This document shows positions 42,921-52,856 of a DNA stretch of 64,000 bases, in pieces. The stretch lies in NCBI GenBank assembly GCA_903789615.1, contig CAIFEV010000002.1, forward strand, positions 186,001-250,000. The letters run 5' to 3'. This DNA is from an uncultured Lachnospiraceae bacterium (GTDB lineage: Bacteria > Bacillota > Clostridia > Lachnospirales > Lachnospiraceae). A program made the translations under genes and the position numbers. Below the pieces are notes generated by a model. That model saw nothing but the letters and a program-made list of their open reading frames with translations. It made no database searches and was not told the DNA's origin. Within the stretch, counting starts at the first letter, position 1; each line of letters starts with the position of its first letter.

Positions 42921-43107
42921 GCAACGGAAATCCTGATTTTCAAGATTTCCGTTGCACTTTTCTCTTTATTTTTGAAAAAAGTGCAACGAGAACAGCTTTT
43001 CCTGCCATTTCCGTTGCAGACGGCCGGTTTTCCGGTCAAAAACTGCAACGAAATCACACGTATTTCTTCATTTCCGTTGCAGGCGGCCGGTTTCCCGGCT
43101 TAGGGCA
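42921..43107. repeat. Tandem hairpin array B (62 bp units, GCAACGGAAA arms)
   Basis: Three units start at 42921, 42983 and 43045, exactly 62 bases apart. Unit 1 pairs GCAACGGAAATC with GATTTCCGTTGC perfectly; units 2 and 3 have the same right arm and altered left arms. Spacers contain inverted repeats of unrelated sequence: ACTTTT/AAAAGT, ACCGG/CCGGT and GCCGG/CCGGC. The arms are those of array A, 38 kb away. The array lies between the convergent ends of the macro-domain gene and the phosphohexomutase; 43108-43151 holds nothing else. Confidence 0.9.
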
Positions 43108-43151
43108 CCGGCTCAAGACACCGGCTCAGGGCAACAATTTTTAGCGCCAAT

Positions 43152-44864
43152 TTATGACACCCTCTGTACTTCCTTCCGGAGCGCATTATCAAGGCTGTCG
43201 AGCCGGCATCTGGCCTGATCACGGTCACGGCTGACCGTGTAGACATAGAATTTGAGCTTCGGCTCGGTGCCGGACGGGCGCATGGCGAACCAGCTTCCGT
43301 CTTCCATTCTGAAAATCAGCGCGTCCTGCGGCGGAATGTCCCCGCGGCCGTGCTGAAAGTCGAGGACTTCCTTCACGCGGCATGGGCCGAACACGCCCGG
43401 CGGCGTCTGCCTGAAATGCTGCAGGATGGCTTCAATCTTTCTTTTACCCTCTGCGCCGGCGAGCACGAGTGAGCTCTCTTTTTCAAGATAATACCCGTAC
43501 TTTTTAAACACCTCTTCCAGCGCGTCAGCAAGGGACACGCCGCGCTTCCGGCAGTATGCGGCCCATTCTGTAAGCAGCATGCCCGCTGCGATCCCGTCCT
43601 TGTCCCGGACTTCCTCTCCCGGCGCGCAGCCGATACTTTCCTCATACCCGAAGAAGTACGAATATCCCTTTTCCTCCAGCTCAGAAATCCGGCCGCAGAT
43701 ATTCTTGAAGCCCGTCAGCGCCTCAAAAACTTCGATGCCGTAGTGGCGGCAGATGGCCGCGCCGAAATCGTCTGTCACGATGGACCTGATCATGGCCGGC
43801 CGGCGGCCATGGCCGTGCAGGCGCCCGTTTTCCGTCTGCGCCTTCGCCATATAGTCGATCAGAATGGCGCCTGTCTGGTTGCCGGAAAGCGGCATGAAGC
43901 TGCCCTTTCCGTCGGCGATCTCCGCCGCCATGCGGTCGGAATCCGGGTCCGTCGCGATCAGAAGCTGCGCGCCCGTCCGCTTCCCGAGCTCCTCCGCCAG
44001 CGCAAAAGCCTGCGGGTTTTCCGGATTCGGATACGGGACCGACTTAAAATCCGGGTCCGGATCCTGCTGCTCCCGCACCGTCTGAAACGCCGAAAAGCCT
44101 CTGCGGCGCGCCATCTCGCGCATCGGAATGCTTCCGGCGCCGTTTAGCGGCGTATACACGACCGGAACGCTTCTGTCCAGCTGTTCATCCGGTCTCTGGC
44201 GCAGACTCAGAACATACTGCATGTACGCCTCGTCCTGCTCTTCTCCCAGCCTGTGTACAAGTCCTTTCCCGGCCGCTTCCTCAAGCGGCAGCCCCGGCAA
44301 ATGGTCAAAAACATCCAGCGCTTCGATTTCTCTCTGCATTCCCTCGGACACGGAACCTGAGATCTGCGCGCCGTCCTTCCAGTACACCTTGTAGCCGTTG
44401 TACTCCTTCGGATTGTGGCTGGCCGTCATGTTGACGCCGGCGACGCAGTGCAGCTGCCGGATCACAAAGGAAAGTTCCGGTGTCGGCCGCATGGACGCAA
44501 ACAGATACACCGGAATCCCCGCTGCCGCGAAAATCTCAGCCGTAAGTTCCGAGAATTCCTTCGAATGGCGGCGGCAGTCGTACGCAATCGCGATGCCGCG
44601 CGAGACGTCTTCCCCGGATTTAAGCACATACCGGGCAATGCCGAAGGAAGCTCTGCCAACCGTGAACCGGTTCATGCGGTTGGTTCCGGCACCGCACACT
44701 CCGCGCAGGCCGGCCGTTCCGAAAACGATATCCTGGTAGAAGCGGTCCGTGATCTGCGGGATATCACCGCGTATCGCCGTAAGCTCTCTGGCGAGCGGAT
44801 CCGCCGGGTCCAGGGTCTGCAGCCATTTGTCATAGAGTTTCATGCAGCCGGTTTCGTCTCTCAT
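43152..44864 (-). CDS. pgcA: Phosphoglucomutase/phosphomannomutase
   Basis: The 570-residue alpha-D-phosphohexomutase interconverts hexose 1- and 6-phosphates. Motifs: FGTAGLRGVCGAG, phosphoserine loop NMTASHNPKEYNGYKVYW near residue 146, metal loop ATDPDSDRMA near 306, sugar loop GYEESIGC and phosphate loop RPSGTEPKLKFY at the C-terminus. The start at 44864 is chosen because GAGGAA lies upstream; the longer reading starts at a TTG. It follows the ABC exporter gene by 11 bases. With GH38 in the same unit, a mannose-phosphate role is plausible. Confidence 0.95.
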   Translation of the reverse strand: MRDETGCMKLYDKWLQTLDPADPLARELTAIRGDIPQITDRFYQDIVFGTAGLRGVCGAGTNRMNRFTVGRASFGIARYVLKSGEDVSRGIAIAYDCRRHSKEFSELTAEIFAAAGIPVYLFASMRPTPELSFVIRQLHCVAGVNMTASHNPKEYNGYKVYWKDGAQISGSVSEGMQREIEALDVFDHLPGLPLEEAAGKGLVHRLGEEQDEAYMQYVLSLRQRPDEQLDRSVPVVYTPLNGAGSIPMREMARRRGFSAFQTVREQQDPDPDFKSVPYPNPENPQAFALAEELGKRTGAQLLIATDPDSDRMAAEIADGKGSFMPLSGNQTGAILIDYMAKAQTENGRLHGHGRRPAMIRSIVTDDFGAAICRHYGIEVFEALTGFKNICGRISELEEKGYSYFFGYEESIGCAPGEEVRDKDGIAAGMLLTEWAAYCRKRGVSLADALEEVFKKYGYYLEKESSLVLAGAEGKRKIEAILQHFRQTPPGVFGPCRVKEVLDFQHGRGDIPPQDALIFRMEDGSWFAMRPSGTEPKLKFYVYTVSRDRDQARCRLDSLDNALRKEVQRVS

Positions 44865-44875
44865 ACTGTTCCTCT

Positions 44876-46543
44876 TCAATCTGTCTCCTTCTCCCCCACA
44901 AAAACGACCCGCTCGCCGCTGCCGGCAAGCGCTCTGTGCGACACGGAGAGAACCGTGCGCCCCGCGGCGGCGCGCTGCAGAGCTTCCATGACCGTCTTTT
45001 CGGTCGCCGAGTCAAGGCCCGACGTGATCTCATCCAGAAGCAAAACCGGCGGGTCGGTGACGATCGCCCGCGCAATGGCAAGCAGCTGATGCTGCCCGTG
45101 CGAGAGTCTCTCCGGCGCGAACGGCTCATCCAGGTGGGTTTCAAGCGGCGAAAGTCCCACGACGGAAAGCGCCCGGCTGCACTGAGCATCGGTTATGCCG
45201 GTGCTGCCCAGGGTTATCTGGTCCCGGAATGACCCCAGCACCGGGCGGAAGCTCTGTTCCACGCAGCCGTACAGTTTCCGCTTTTCTTCCGGCAGAAGCG
45301 CCGCCGGGTTTCTGCCGGCAAGTCTGACGGAACCTTCCTGCGGCGTGTACAGGCCCAGCACCAGGCGAAAGACCGTCGATTTGCCGGCGCCTGTGCGGCC
45401 GCGCAGAACAACCCTCTCACCTTTTTCCACGATCATGCTGAAATGCGAGAGAACCGGTGCCTTCCCGTCATAGGAAAACGAGACGTCGCGAAGAGCAATC
45501 ACCGGCTCCTTGCGCGCGGCGGGTGCCGTCCCTGCCGTCTGCGGTTTCTCCTGTAAAACCTCTTTTGCCGGGCTTTCCCTCTCCGGAAGCGCCAGGAACC
45601 CGCGGATGCGCCGTATGCCGGCGGCCGCCGACTGGATCGTCTGGATCTCCATTCCGATGGATTCCAGCGGCGAGAAGATCTTGCCGACATAGGAAATCAC
45701 CGTGACCGCCGTGCCGACCGTGATGCCAAACAGGGCCAGGAACGGGCCCTGCCGGCCGGCAAGCGTCATCATGATGCCGATTACGGCGGCGGAGGTTGTG
45801 AGAATCACCGGCGAGTAAACGGCATCGTAGAAGTTCGTCTTTTCGATGGCCGCGAAGCTCTCGCCGATTACCTTGTCGTATTTTTCCTCCGCAAAGCGCT
45901 CGCTGTTAAACACATGAATCGTCCGGATGTTGCTTAGCGTCTCCGGCAGAAACCCGGTGACTTTCGCAATCGCGCGCCGGTTTTCCCCGTGCGCAGCAAG
46001 CATTCGTTTCTGAATCTGGCGGGTGAACACGAATAGCAGAGGCAGCACAACCAGCAGGAGCAAACCCAGTCCGGGACTCTTTGTGAAGATCACAACCGTC
46101 ATGCCAACGACGGTCCCGAGATCCGTGAACAGCGACACGATGCCGGATGAAAACATCTCCTCAAAGGCGTCCGCGTCACTTGTGAAACGGGCGGCGATGC
46201 TTCCGCTGGTGTCTGTCGTAAAGACTTCCGCCGGCAGACGGCTGAGTTTGCGGCTCATAGCCGAGCGCAGTGCGTGGGTCATCTTCCCGCCCACCGCCGT
46301 CACAAGCCCCTCCCGGACAGCGCGGCACACGCCGGCGGCTGCCGTGAGGGCGAAGTACCCGAAGCAAAGCCCCGCTGTCAGCATCCTGTCCGCTGTCAGG
46401 CTGTCGACCGCACGGCCTAAAAGCAGCGGCGGCAGAAGCTCCAGAATGATCGAAGAGACGATGGAAACGGACAGAAGGACCGTCAGTCCCAGATTTGCCG
46501 CAAGAGCCCCCAGCAGAACAGAACGAATCTTATTGTTCTTCAT
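44876..46543 (-). CDS. ABC exporter half-transporter (catalytic partner)
   Basis: The 555-residue protein has a six-helix exporter domain (about 1-310) and an ATPase domain with Walker A GRTGAGKST near 384 and Walker B VLLLDEIT near 503 carrying the normal catalytic glutamate. Its signature is LSHGQ in place of LSGGQ. The start at 46543 follows AAGGAGG and lies inside the previous gene by 14 bases. Together with the upstream half it forms a heterodimeric exporter with one regular and one degenerate ATP site, as in BmrCD-type pumps. Substrate unknown. Confidence 0.92.
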   Translation of the reverse strand: MKNNKIRSVLLGALAANLGLTVLLSVSIVSSIILELLPPLLLGRAVDSLTADRMLTAGLCFGYFALTAAAGVCRAVREGLVTAVGGKMTHALRSAMSRKLSRLPAEVFTTDTSGSIAARFTSDADAFEEMFSSGIVSLFTDLGTVVGMTVVIFTKSPGLGLLLLVVLPLLFVFTRQIQKRMLAAHGENRRAIAKVTGFLPETLSNIRTIHVFNSERFAEEKYDKVIGESFAAIEKTNFYDAVYSPVILTTSAAVIGIMMTLAGRQGPFLALFGITVGTAVTVISYVGKIFSPLESIGMEIQTIQSAAAGIRRIRGFLALPERESPAKEVLQEKPQTAGTAPAARKEPVIALRDVSFSYDGKAPVLSHFSMIVEKGERVVLRGRTGAGKSTVFRLVLGLYTPQEGSVRLAGRNPAALLPEEKRKLYGCVEQSFRPVLGSFRDQITLGSTGITDAQCSRALSVVGLSPLETHLDEPFAPERLSHGQHQLLAIARAIVTDPPVLLLDEITSGLDSATEKTVMEALQRAAAGRTVLSVSHRALAGSGERVVFVGEKETD

Positions 46544-48263
46544 GTCCGGTGCCTCCTTCCCCTTCCTGGAGCGCAAAAAGCTTTGCATATGACGGACAGC
46601 CGGATAGAAGCTCTTCATGCGTTCCGGCTATGAGACGTCCTTTTTCCAGCATCAGGACCGCATCTGTGTACGGAAACATCGCCAGCCGGTGCGAGATAAA
46701 AAGAATGATGCGGTTTTTCGCGTCCCGGCGCAGCGCCGCGAAAATCTCCGCCTCTGTCTTTGCATCAACCGCGGCAAACGGGTCGTCCAGCACAAGGACC
46801 GGGGCAGGAGAATACAGGGCACGGGCCAGAGACAGCCTGCCGGCCTGCCCGCCGGAAACACCGGCGCCCTTCTCGCCCACGCGGGAGTCGGCGGTAAATT
46901 CCCGGTCCAGTCTGACGTCTGAGAGCACCCGGGCAAACCGCTTTTCGTCCCACGCTCCGAACGTCACATTTTCCGCCGCCGTACCGGCAAAAAGCTCCGG
47001 ATCATGCCCGGAATACGCAAAAATCTGACTTTGCTGCTGCTTTCGGATATCTTTCCCTCCGTATAGGATCTCTCCCGTCCAGGCGTCCTCGTTCAGAAAC
47101 AGCCGCCCCAGAGAGCTTTTTCCGGAAGCGACCGTCCCCGTTATGCCGATGATCTGCCCCGGCGCGGCCGCAAACGAAATATCCTTCAGAACATCGCGTC
47201 CGTCAAAGGAAAGGCTGACATGCGAGACTGTGAGTTTCTCCGGCGCGGCAGGGGAAAGCCGGGGGATCTCCCTTGTGTCGCCCAGATACGACTGTATGCG
47301 CTCCCAGGACACCTCGGCCTTGTGGATGGCATTGAACAGCTTCGCCGCGTGGGAGCTCTTCGTCGCCAGCTTCAGGAAACACGCCAGGAATGTGGAAAAT
47401 GCCGCGATTGACCAGGACGTCCAGCCGCTCCCGGTGACATTTCTGCCGCCGAACCAGAAGATCGGGATCACACTCACCATGCTGATCGTCAGATACAGCG
47501 GCTCCGTGCTGTTCTGCCAGATGCCGGCCGCGATGTTCTTTCTCTCATAGTCCCCGAGAGCCTCCTCATACGCCGCCTCGCGCCCCGGCTCCTCACCGTA
47601 GATCCGGTACGTTAAAGCATTGGACACGCGGTCGACGGTTGCGGCGGAAAGGCGCGACAAACTTTTGCGGCTCCCGGCGGCAGCTCCGGTCACATATCCC
47701 TTGATCTTCCCGGCCGTAAAGTAGGCAAATGGCGGAAAAATCATGGAAATCAGCGCCAGACGAAAGTCTAAGACCAGCAGCATCACGACGTAGGCAATCA
47801 TCACGACGCCCGTGTCGAAGATTTCCGTCGTGAACTTGCGCATACCCTCCGCGAGCGCCTCCGCGTCAGCCACCGCCTTCGTCATCAGCGCCCCGGTATC
47901 CTCCCGCCGGAGTTTCTCCGTGCTCTCCAGCATCAGGTGATGATAGATCTCTTCTTTAAGCCGCCTCGTCGTATTGTTGGCAAATTTACGGACATACAGA
48001 CGCTTCAGAAAGCGGTTAAACTGCACGAGGGCAATTGTAAGAACATACGCCAGCGACAGGCGCGCTATGGCCCCTGCCGTCCGGGACCCTGACAGTGTGT
48101 CTTTCAGATACTGGGCGAGCTGTCCTTCAAACCAGGGCCCGGCTATCATTCCGATGTTATAGATGAGCCCTGTGACCGTTACGACGGCCAGCATCTTTTT
48201 CTCCTTCGAGAAATACGCGAGCAGGCGCGGATCCAGTCTGTGCCTGGTTTTCCCTTTTTCCAT
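46530..48263 (-). CDS. ABC exporter half-transporter (degenerate-site partner)
   Basis: The 577-residue protein has an exporter transmembrane domain (about 1-330) and an ATPase domain with Walker A GTVASGKSS near 379, signature VSGGQ and Walker B VLVLDDPFAAVD near 490. The residue after the Walker B aspartate is Asp instead of the catalytic Glu, the hallmark of the non-hydrolysing half of heterodimeric exporters. It starts 22 bases after the GH38 gene and overlaps its partner by 14 bases. Confidence 0.92.
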   Translation of the reverse strand: MEKGKTRHRLDPRLLAYFSKEKKMLAVVTVTGLIYNIGMIAGPWFEGQLAQYLKDTLSGSRTAGAIARLSLAYVLTIALVQFNRFLKRLYVRKFANNTTRRLKEEIYHHLMLESTEKLRREDTGALMTKAVADAEALAEGMRKFTTEIFDTGVVMIAYVVMLLVLDFRLALISMIFPPFAYFTAGKIKGYVTGAAAGSRKSLSRLSAATVDRVSNALTYRIYGEEPGREAAYEEALGDYERKNIAAGIWQNSTEPLYLTISMVSVIPIFWFGGRNVTGSGWTSWSIAAFSTFLACFLKLATKSSHAAKLFNAIHKAEVSWERIQSYLGDTREIPRLSPAAPEKLTVSHVSLSFDGRDVLKDISFAAAPGQIIGITGTVASGKSSLGRLFLNEDAWTGEILYGGKDIRKQQQSQIFAYSGHDPELFAGTAAENVTFGAWDEKRFARVLSDVRLDREFTADSRVGEKGAGVSGGQAGRLSLARALYSPAPVLVLDDPFAAVDAKTEAEIFAALRRDAKNRIILFISHRLAMFPYTDAVLMLEKGRLIAGTHEELLSGCPSYAKLFALQEGEGGTGHEEQ

Positions 48264-48285
48264 AGAAACGGCCTTCCCGCCGCGT

Positions 48286-51200
48286 TTACTTCAGCCGCAG
48301 CGTTACAATCTCATATGGTTTCAGTTCCAGATTCAGTGTCCGACCGCCTCCGGACTCTGTAAGCGTCAGTTCTTTTTTCTTTTCCTCCGTCAGGCTGGAA
48401 AGAAACGCCTTCCGGAAGTTTCCGTCAAGCCGCATCACCGCCTGCGTGCGGCGGCCCCAGTTCTCAAACAGCCGGACGATCATGCCGTCGCCGTCCTCCG
48501 CCCGCTTGATCGTCTCTGCCTGAATATTGTCCGCATCAAGCGTGAAAAGCGAAATCTTCCGGTTTTTGCCGGCCGCCGCAAGCGGCAGCACCTTCGGCGG
48601 GCAGTTGAGCGCCAGCGCCTCTTTTGCGACGCCGCCCTCCCGCCAGCCGCCCTCATGCACAAACAGCGAGTACGTCACGTCATGCGCCCCCTGATCCGCC
48701 TGCGGATTCGGGTCTATGCCGGATTTGAGGAGGCTCAGCGACATTTCCGCGTCATGAACGCCGTACCCGTAGCGCCCGTCGTTCAGCAGCGCCGCGCCGT
48801 ACCCGTCCTCGGACACGTCCGCCCACTTGTGGCCGCACACCTCAAACTGCGCCTCATTCCAGGTGGTATTGCGGTGCGTCGGCCTCTTCAGGTTTCCGAA
48901 CGGAATATCATACACCGCCTCTTCGCATACAAGCGCCATCGGGAAATACACGCGCAGCAGCGTCTGGTGCTCGTGCCAGTCGATATGCGTCACAAAGTCG
49001 ATGCGGTCCGTGTGCCGGTAAAACAAAATCGTCTGCCGGATATCCGAGTGCGCGTAGCGCCTCGTGAACCGGACTGCGGCGCGAAGCGGCCCGTTTTCCG
49101 TAATTTCGATCTTCTCCGGCATTTCCGGCGTCCAGCTTTTTCTCTCGTACCCCTCGTCGATGTTCCAGGCGTCATACTCCTTCGGGATATCCTGAAACGC
49201 CGCAAGGTGGTTCAGCGTCTTTCCCGCCGCGGCCAGCTCGCGCGAAACAGCCTTGTCAAACAGACTGCTGATTTCCCCGTCAGCATCAAAGCGGATGCAG
49301 AACCGTTTTGTCTCGAGGCAAAGCCCGCCGTCTTCCATTCTTTCCGCGCGGGTAAACACTTTTTCTACGTCAGAAACGTCAGCCGGACGGGTGATGGCCG
49401 CGCCTGAAGGTGCGGCACCGTCAAGCAGCACCAGCTCGCCGTTTCCGTCCCCCGTCTTCTGTGCCTTCCAGTCCGCTCCGGCAGGAACCTCATCTGCCGG
49501 AATTTCCGCAAGAAAAGGTCCCGCGAAGTTCAGGCGGTTAAAGACCGCAAGCGCCGGAGAAGCCTTTTCACCCGGCTGCGCGGCTCCCAGCGCCTTTGCC
49601 ACGATTCCTTCGGCACGCGCACACTCCGCATAACCGCTCTTGAAAATCTCCCGGTACTGCCTGGCGGACGTCCGGTACACGTCCTCAATCGCCGACCCCG
49701 GCAGAATATCGTGGAACTGGTTTAACAGCGTGAGCTTCCAGTTCTTCTCCAGCAGCTCCTCCGGATAGGTCTGATCCTCTGTCAGACGGTTTTTGAGCAC
49801 GGAGAGGAACTCCAGATCCTGATTCAGGAACTCCGCTCTCCGGTTGTTTCTCTTGTTTTCGGCCGCGCTCGTCAGCGTGCCGCGGTGATACTCCAGATAC
49901 AGCTCGCCGTACCAGACCGGGACATCCTTCCCGGCCAGATTTTCTTCCAGTCTGTGGAAAAACTCTTTCACCGACACCTGCTTCACCCGCGGCGTGCGGC
50001 CGATGCTCTTCTCCATCCGCCGGCTGTTCTCCAGCATCTCCTCAGTCGGGCCGCCGCCCCCGTCGCCGTACCCGTAGCAGGTCAGTAGATCCCGGTTCAG
50101 CTCCTTGTCGCTGTAGCGCGCCCACGTGCCGTTAATCTGGCTCACGTCCTGCCGGCCGTTGTACGTCACATTTTTCGTGTGGGCCTTGTCAAAGTCAGTG
50201 GTCGTGATGAAGTGCGTCAGCACCTCCGAACCGTCGATCCCACGCAGCCGGAACGTATCGTGCGGGAACTTGTCATGGTCGTTCCAGCCGATCTTTGTCG
50301 TCATCAGGTATTTCAGCCCCGACTTTTTCATGATCTGCGCGATCTGCGCGTTGATGCCGAATGTGTCCGGCAGCCAGAGCACCTCATTTTTTGGGGCGTC
50401 CAGGTGCTGCTCAAAGTAGCGCCGCCCGTACAGAATCTGGCGCACCAGCGACTCACCCGACGGCAGCATCGCATCCGGCTCCAGCCACATGCCGCCCTCG
50501 GCCTCCCATCTGCCTTCCCGGATTCGTTCCCGTATCCTTTCAAACGTCTGCGGAGCCGCCTCCTCGACAAATGCATACAGCTGCGGCTGGGACAGCATAA
50601 AGCGGTACTCCGGGTAGCGCTCCATCAGACGCAGGGCCGTGTTCACACTGCGCACAGCCTTCTCGCGGGTCTGCCGCAGCGGCCACTTCCAGGCGACGTC
50701 AATGTGCGTCGAACCTGTCGAATACACCGTCACCGGAGATGCCGGCCGCTCTGCCATGTAAGTATTTTCCAGGCAGTCCGCCGCCGCTCGGATGCTCTCT
50801 TCCTCTGCCTCCGAGCCCGGATCCCGCAGATCAACAGCCCCGAGAGCCTCGTCCAGTGCTTCCAGTGCCTTTGTTTTTTCCACATCGCCGTCGCTCAGCA
50901 GCCTTGCCGCTTCAAAGACATTTTTCGCGTCTAAATACAGGCGCGCCGTGTCCCGGTCGCAGTCGGCGAGTGTCAGCCGGAAGAACAGATCCGGAGCCGG
51001 CTTTCCCGAATAGGCATAAAATCCGATATCATATGTATCCCCTGCCTTCGCACACTCCGAAAGAATCAGATCCTGATGATTCATGTCAAGCGTCGCGGCC
51101 ATCTTTCCGTCCACATAGCTTATCACCTGCGGATTGTCGGTGTTCCAGATATTTGTGGCGCCCGTGTGCAGTGTCAGACGCAGCTGCGTGCCCGAGAGCT

Positions 51201-51426
51201 CCTGCGGCACGCGCACCCTGGCGCGGAAGACGAAGTGCCTGTCATCACCGCCCCAGGTCTCGTTTTCCGGGAACGGCCGGAACGAAAAGCGCCCCTCGTC
51301 AAATGTCTCGCGCAAATCGTACCCGCAGTCCGCGATCTCCACTCCCGTGACCGGCACACTGTTCCGGTATATCCTGCCCTTCAGCAGGCTGATCAGCGCC
51401 TGCAGGCGGTCTTCAAGCATACTCAT
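48286..51426 (-). CDS. Alpha-mannosidase, glycoside hydrolase family 38
   Basis: The 1046-residue protein is a class II alpha-mannosidase. The zinc-binding motif GSTHIDVAWKWPL is near residue 238, GGMWLEPDAMLPSGESL near 310 and the nucleophile aspartate in WLPDTFG near 352. Large C-terminal beta domains follow. No signal peptide, so it trims imported alpha-mannosides in the cytoplasm. It leads a unit with the two ABC exporter halves and the phosphohexomutase. The start at 51426 has GAGGGG eight bases upstream. Confidence 0.95.
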   Translation of the reverse strand: MSMLEDRLQALISLLKGRIYRNSVPVTGVEIADCGYDLRETFDEGRFSFRPFPENETWGGDDRHFVFRARVRVPQELSGTQLRLTLHTGATNIWNTDNPQVISYVDGKMAATLDMNHQDLILSECAKAGDTYDIGFYAYSGKPAPDLFFRLTLADCDRDTARLYLDAKNVFEAARLLSDGDVEKTKALEALDEALGAVDLRDPGSEAEEESIRAAADCLENTYMAERPASPVTVYSTGSTHIDVAWKWPLRQTREKAVRSVNTALRLMERYPEYRFMLSQPQLYAFVEEAAPQTFERIRERIREGRWEAEGGMWLEPDAMLPSGESLVRQILYGRRYFEQHLDAPKNEVLWLPDTFGINAQIAQIMKKSGLKYLMTTKIGWNDHDKFPHDTFRLRGIDGSEVLTHFITTTDFDKAHTKNVTYNGRQDVSQINGTWARYSDKELNRDLLTCYGYGDGGGGPTEEMLENSRRMEKSIGRTPRVKQVSVKEFFHRLEENLAGKDVPVWYGELYLEYHRGTLTSAAENKRNNRRAEFLNQDLEFLSVLKNRLTEDQTYPEELLEKNWKLTLLNQFHDILPGSAIEDVYRTSARQYREIFKSGYAECARAEGIVAKALGAAQPGEKASPALAVFNRLNFAGPFLAEIPADEVPAGADWKAQKTGDGNGELVLLDGAAPSGAAITRPADVSDVEKVFTRAERMEDGGLCLETKRFCIRFDADGEISSLFDKAVSRELAAAGKTLNHLAAFQDIPKEYDAWNIDEGYERKSWTPEMPEKIEITENGPLRAAVRFTRRYAHSDIRQTILFYRHTDRIDFVTHIDWHEHQTLLRVYFPMALVCEEAVYDIPFGNLKRPTHRNTTWNEAQFEVCGHKWADVSEDGYGAALLNDGRYGYGVHDAEMSLSLLKSGIDPNPQADQGAHDVTYSLFVHEGGWREGGVAKEALALNCPPKVLPLAAAGKNRKISLFTLDADNIQAETIKRAEDGDGMIVRLFENWGRRTQAVMRLDGNFRKAFLSSLTEEKKKELTLTESGGGRTLNLELKPYEIVTLRLK

Positions 51427-51527
51427 TACGGTTGCCCCTCATTTCTTATGTTTCCCCGCGGCAAAGAGGCGCCGCGCTCTGCCCTCCTATTGTATCATAC
51501 GGGCTTTATAAATATCGGATATCTGTA

Positions 51528-52226
51528 TCAGGGATTCAGCTTCTCCTTTGCCGTCCCGTAGAAATCCGGAAACGCCTCCTTCAGAAACAGCGCGTTGGAC
51601 ACCCAGTTGGCCAGAAGCAGCCGGAGGACTCTTTTAAAATCTTCATTGAAATGGCGGATATCCGCCTCCTTCAGGCCGGAAAAATCCCCGCGCAGGCGGA
51701 ATTCGTCAGTCAGATGCAGAATGCCCCAGAGCAGCTGGGCGAAGCTCTCCTGCGTAAGAAGCAGCGGGTTGGAGGCGAGCGTGAGCAGCTCCGGCTGCCA
51801 GTTTAAAATCCGTTCCCGGATCCTGTTGTAGTGCTCCTCGTCCACCTGCACTCCAAGCGGCATATCCTGAATAAGGGCTTGCTTTTCTTTTACTTCTTTT
51901 TCTGTCTGCGCCAGCAGCTGTGTCATATCCGGCTTTGTCTGCAAGGTCTCCATCATGTCCGAGAGCAGTCCGGCGCCGATCGCCGTGAAAAAGGAACTGG
52001 TCAGCATCCGGGTCTTGCGGATGCTGTCCCGCTTTTCATGCGCGTCCATGATCTTTCCCACCACAATAGTGGTCACAGCGAAGCTCAGCGGCACAAAAGC
52101 CAGGTCCTGCAGGATGTAGAACTCCGTTGTCCGCACGTCGTGAAACAGATGTATCTGCAGGCCGTAAAGAGAAGCCGAGAGTGCAATGAGTGCCGCAACC
52201 AGCAGCCAGGTCCTGTCTTTTTTCAT
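51528..52226 (-). CDS. Two-helix membrane protein of unknown function
   Basis: The 232-residue product has two predicted membrane helices (about 7-25 and 42-62, plus a weaker one near 80-93). The rest is a charged, helical cytoplasmic domain with KEVKEKQALIQDMPLGVQVD and RIRERILNWQPELL. AGGAGG precedes the ATG. I do not recognise a family. It follows the acetyltransferase by 18 bases and is probably cotranscribed with it. The 100 bases between it and GH38 hold only a weak TACAAT box. Confidence 0.8.
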   Translation of the reverse strand: MKKDRTWLLVAALIALSASLYGLQIHLFHDVRTTEFYILQDLAFVPLSFAVTTIVVGKIMDAHEKRDSIRKTRMLTSSFFTAIGAGLLSDMMETLQTKPDMTQLLAQTEKEVKEKQALIQDMPLGVQVDEEHYNRIRERILNWQPELLTLASNPLLLTQESFAQLLWGILHLTDEFRLRGDFSGLKEADIRHFNEDFKRVLRLLLANWVSNALFLKEAFPDFYGTAKEKLNP

Positions 52227-52244
52227 GGGAGTCCTCCTGCTGCT

Positions 52245-52856
52245 TCAGAATAACTCCGGATGGTTTTGAAGAGAATCTGTTTCCGTTATTTCGCGTATAA
52301 CCCGGCACGGTACTCCCACGGCAAGCGAACCGGCCGGAATATCTCTGGTGACAACACTGCCCGCACCGATTACACATCCGTCCCCGATCGTCACGCCACC
52401 GCATATGGTGACATTTCCTGCAATCCAGCAGTTGCTGCCGATTGTGATCGGTTTTGCGTACTCGCGATCCGTCTGAATGCCATCCTGCCGGATGTACGCA
52501 TTCCGGTCCTGCCAGCAAAGCGGATGCACCGGCGTCAGAATGGAGACGTTCGGCCCGAAGAACACGTTATCGCCAATGGTCACAGGGCAGCAGTCGACAC
52601 ATGTAAAGTTGAAGTTTGCATAAAAATTCTTCCCAACCGTGGTAAAACACCCATAATCAAACTGAACCGGTCCCTGAAAGTATGCCGAATTCCCCGCTAT
52701 CCCCAGCTTTTTCATGATGTCTGCACGTCTGATGTCTGTCTCCGGAAGGCTGTTGTACTCCTGGCTAAGTCTGTGTGCCTTCTCCCTCATCGTGACAAGT
52801 TCCCCGTCTGCCGGATCGTATACTTTTCCTGCCAGCATCTTTTCTTTTTCCGTCAT
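52245..52856 (-). CDS. Maltose/galactoside O-acetyltransferase family protein
   Basis: The 203-residue protein begins MTEKEKMLAGKVYDPADGEL, typical of the Maa/LacA/NodL group. Left-handed hexapeptide repeats follow (TIGDNVFFGPNVSILTPVHPL, with the catalytic histidine; ITIGSNCWIAGNVTICGGVTIGDGCVIGAGSVVTRDI). It transfers acetyl from acetyl-CoA to sugars, probably to non-metabolised glycosides. A G-rich ribosome binding site precedes the ATG. Exact substrate cannot be told. Confidence 0.93.
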   Translation of the reverse strand: MTEKEKMLAGKVYDPADGELVTMREKAHRLSQEYNSLPETDIRRADIMKKLGIAGNSAYFQGPVQFDYGCFTTVGKNFYANFNFTCVDCCPVTIGDNVFFGPNVSILTPVHPLCWQDRNAYIRQDGIQTDREYAKPITIGSNCWIAGNVTICGGVTIGDGCVIGAGSVVTRDIPAGSLAVGVPCRVIREITETDSLQNHPELF

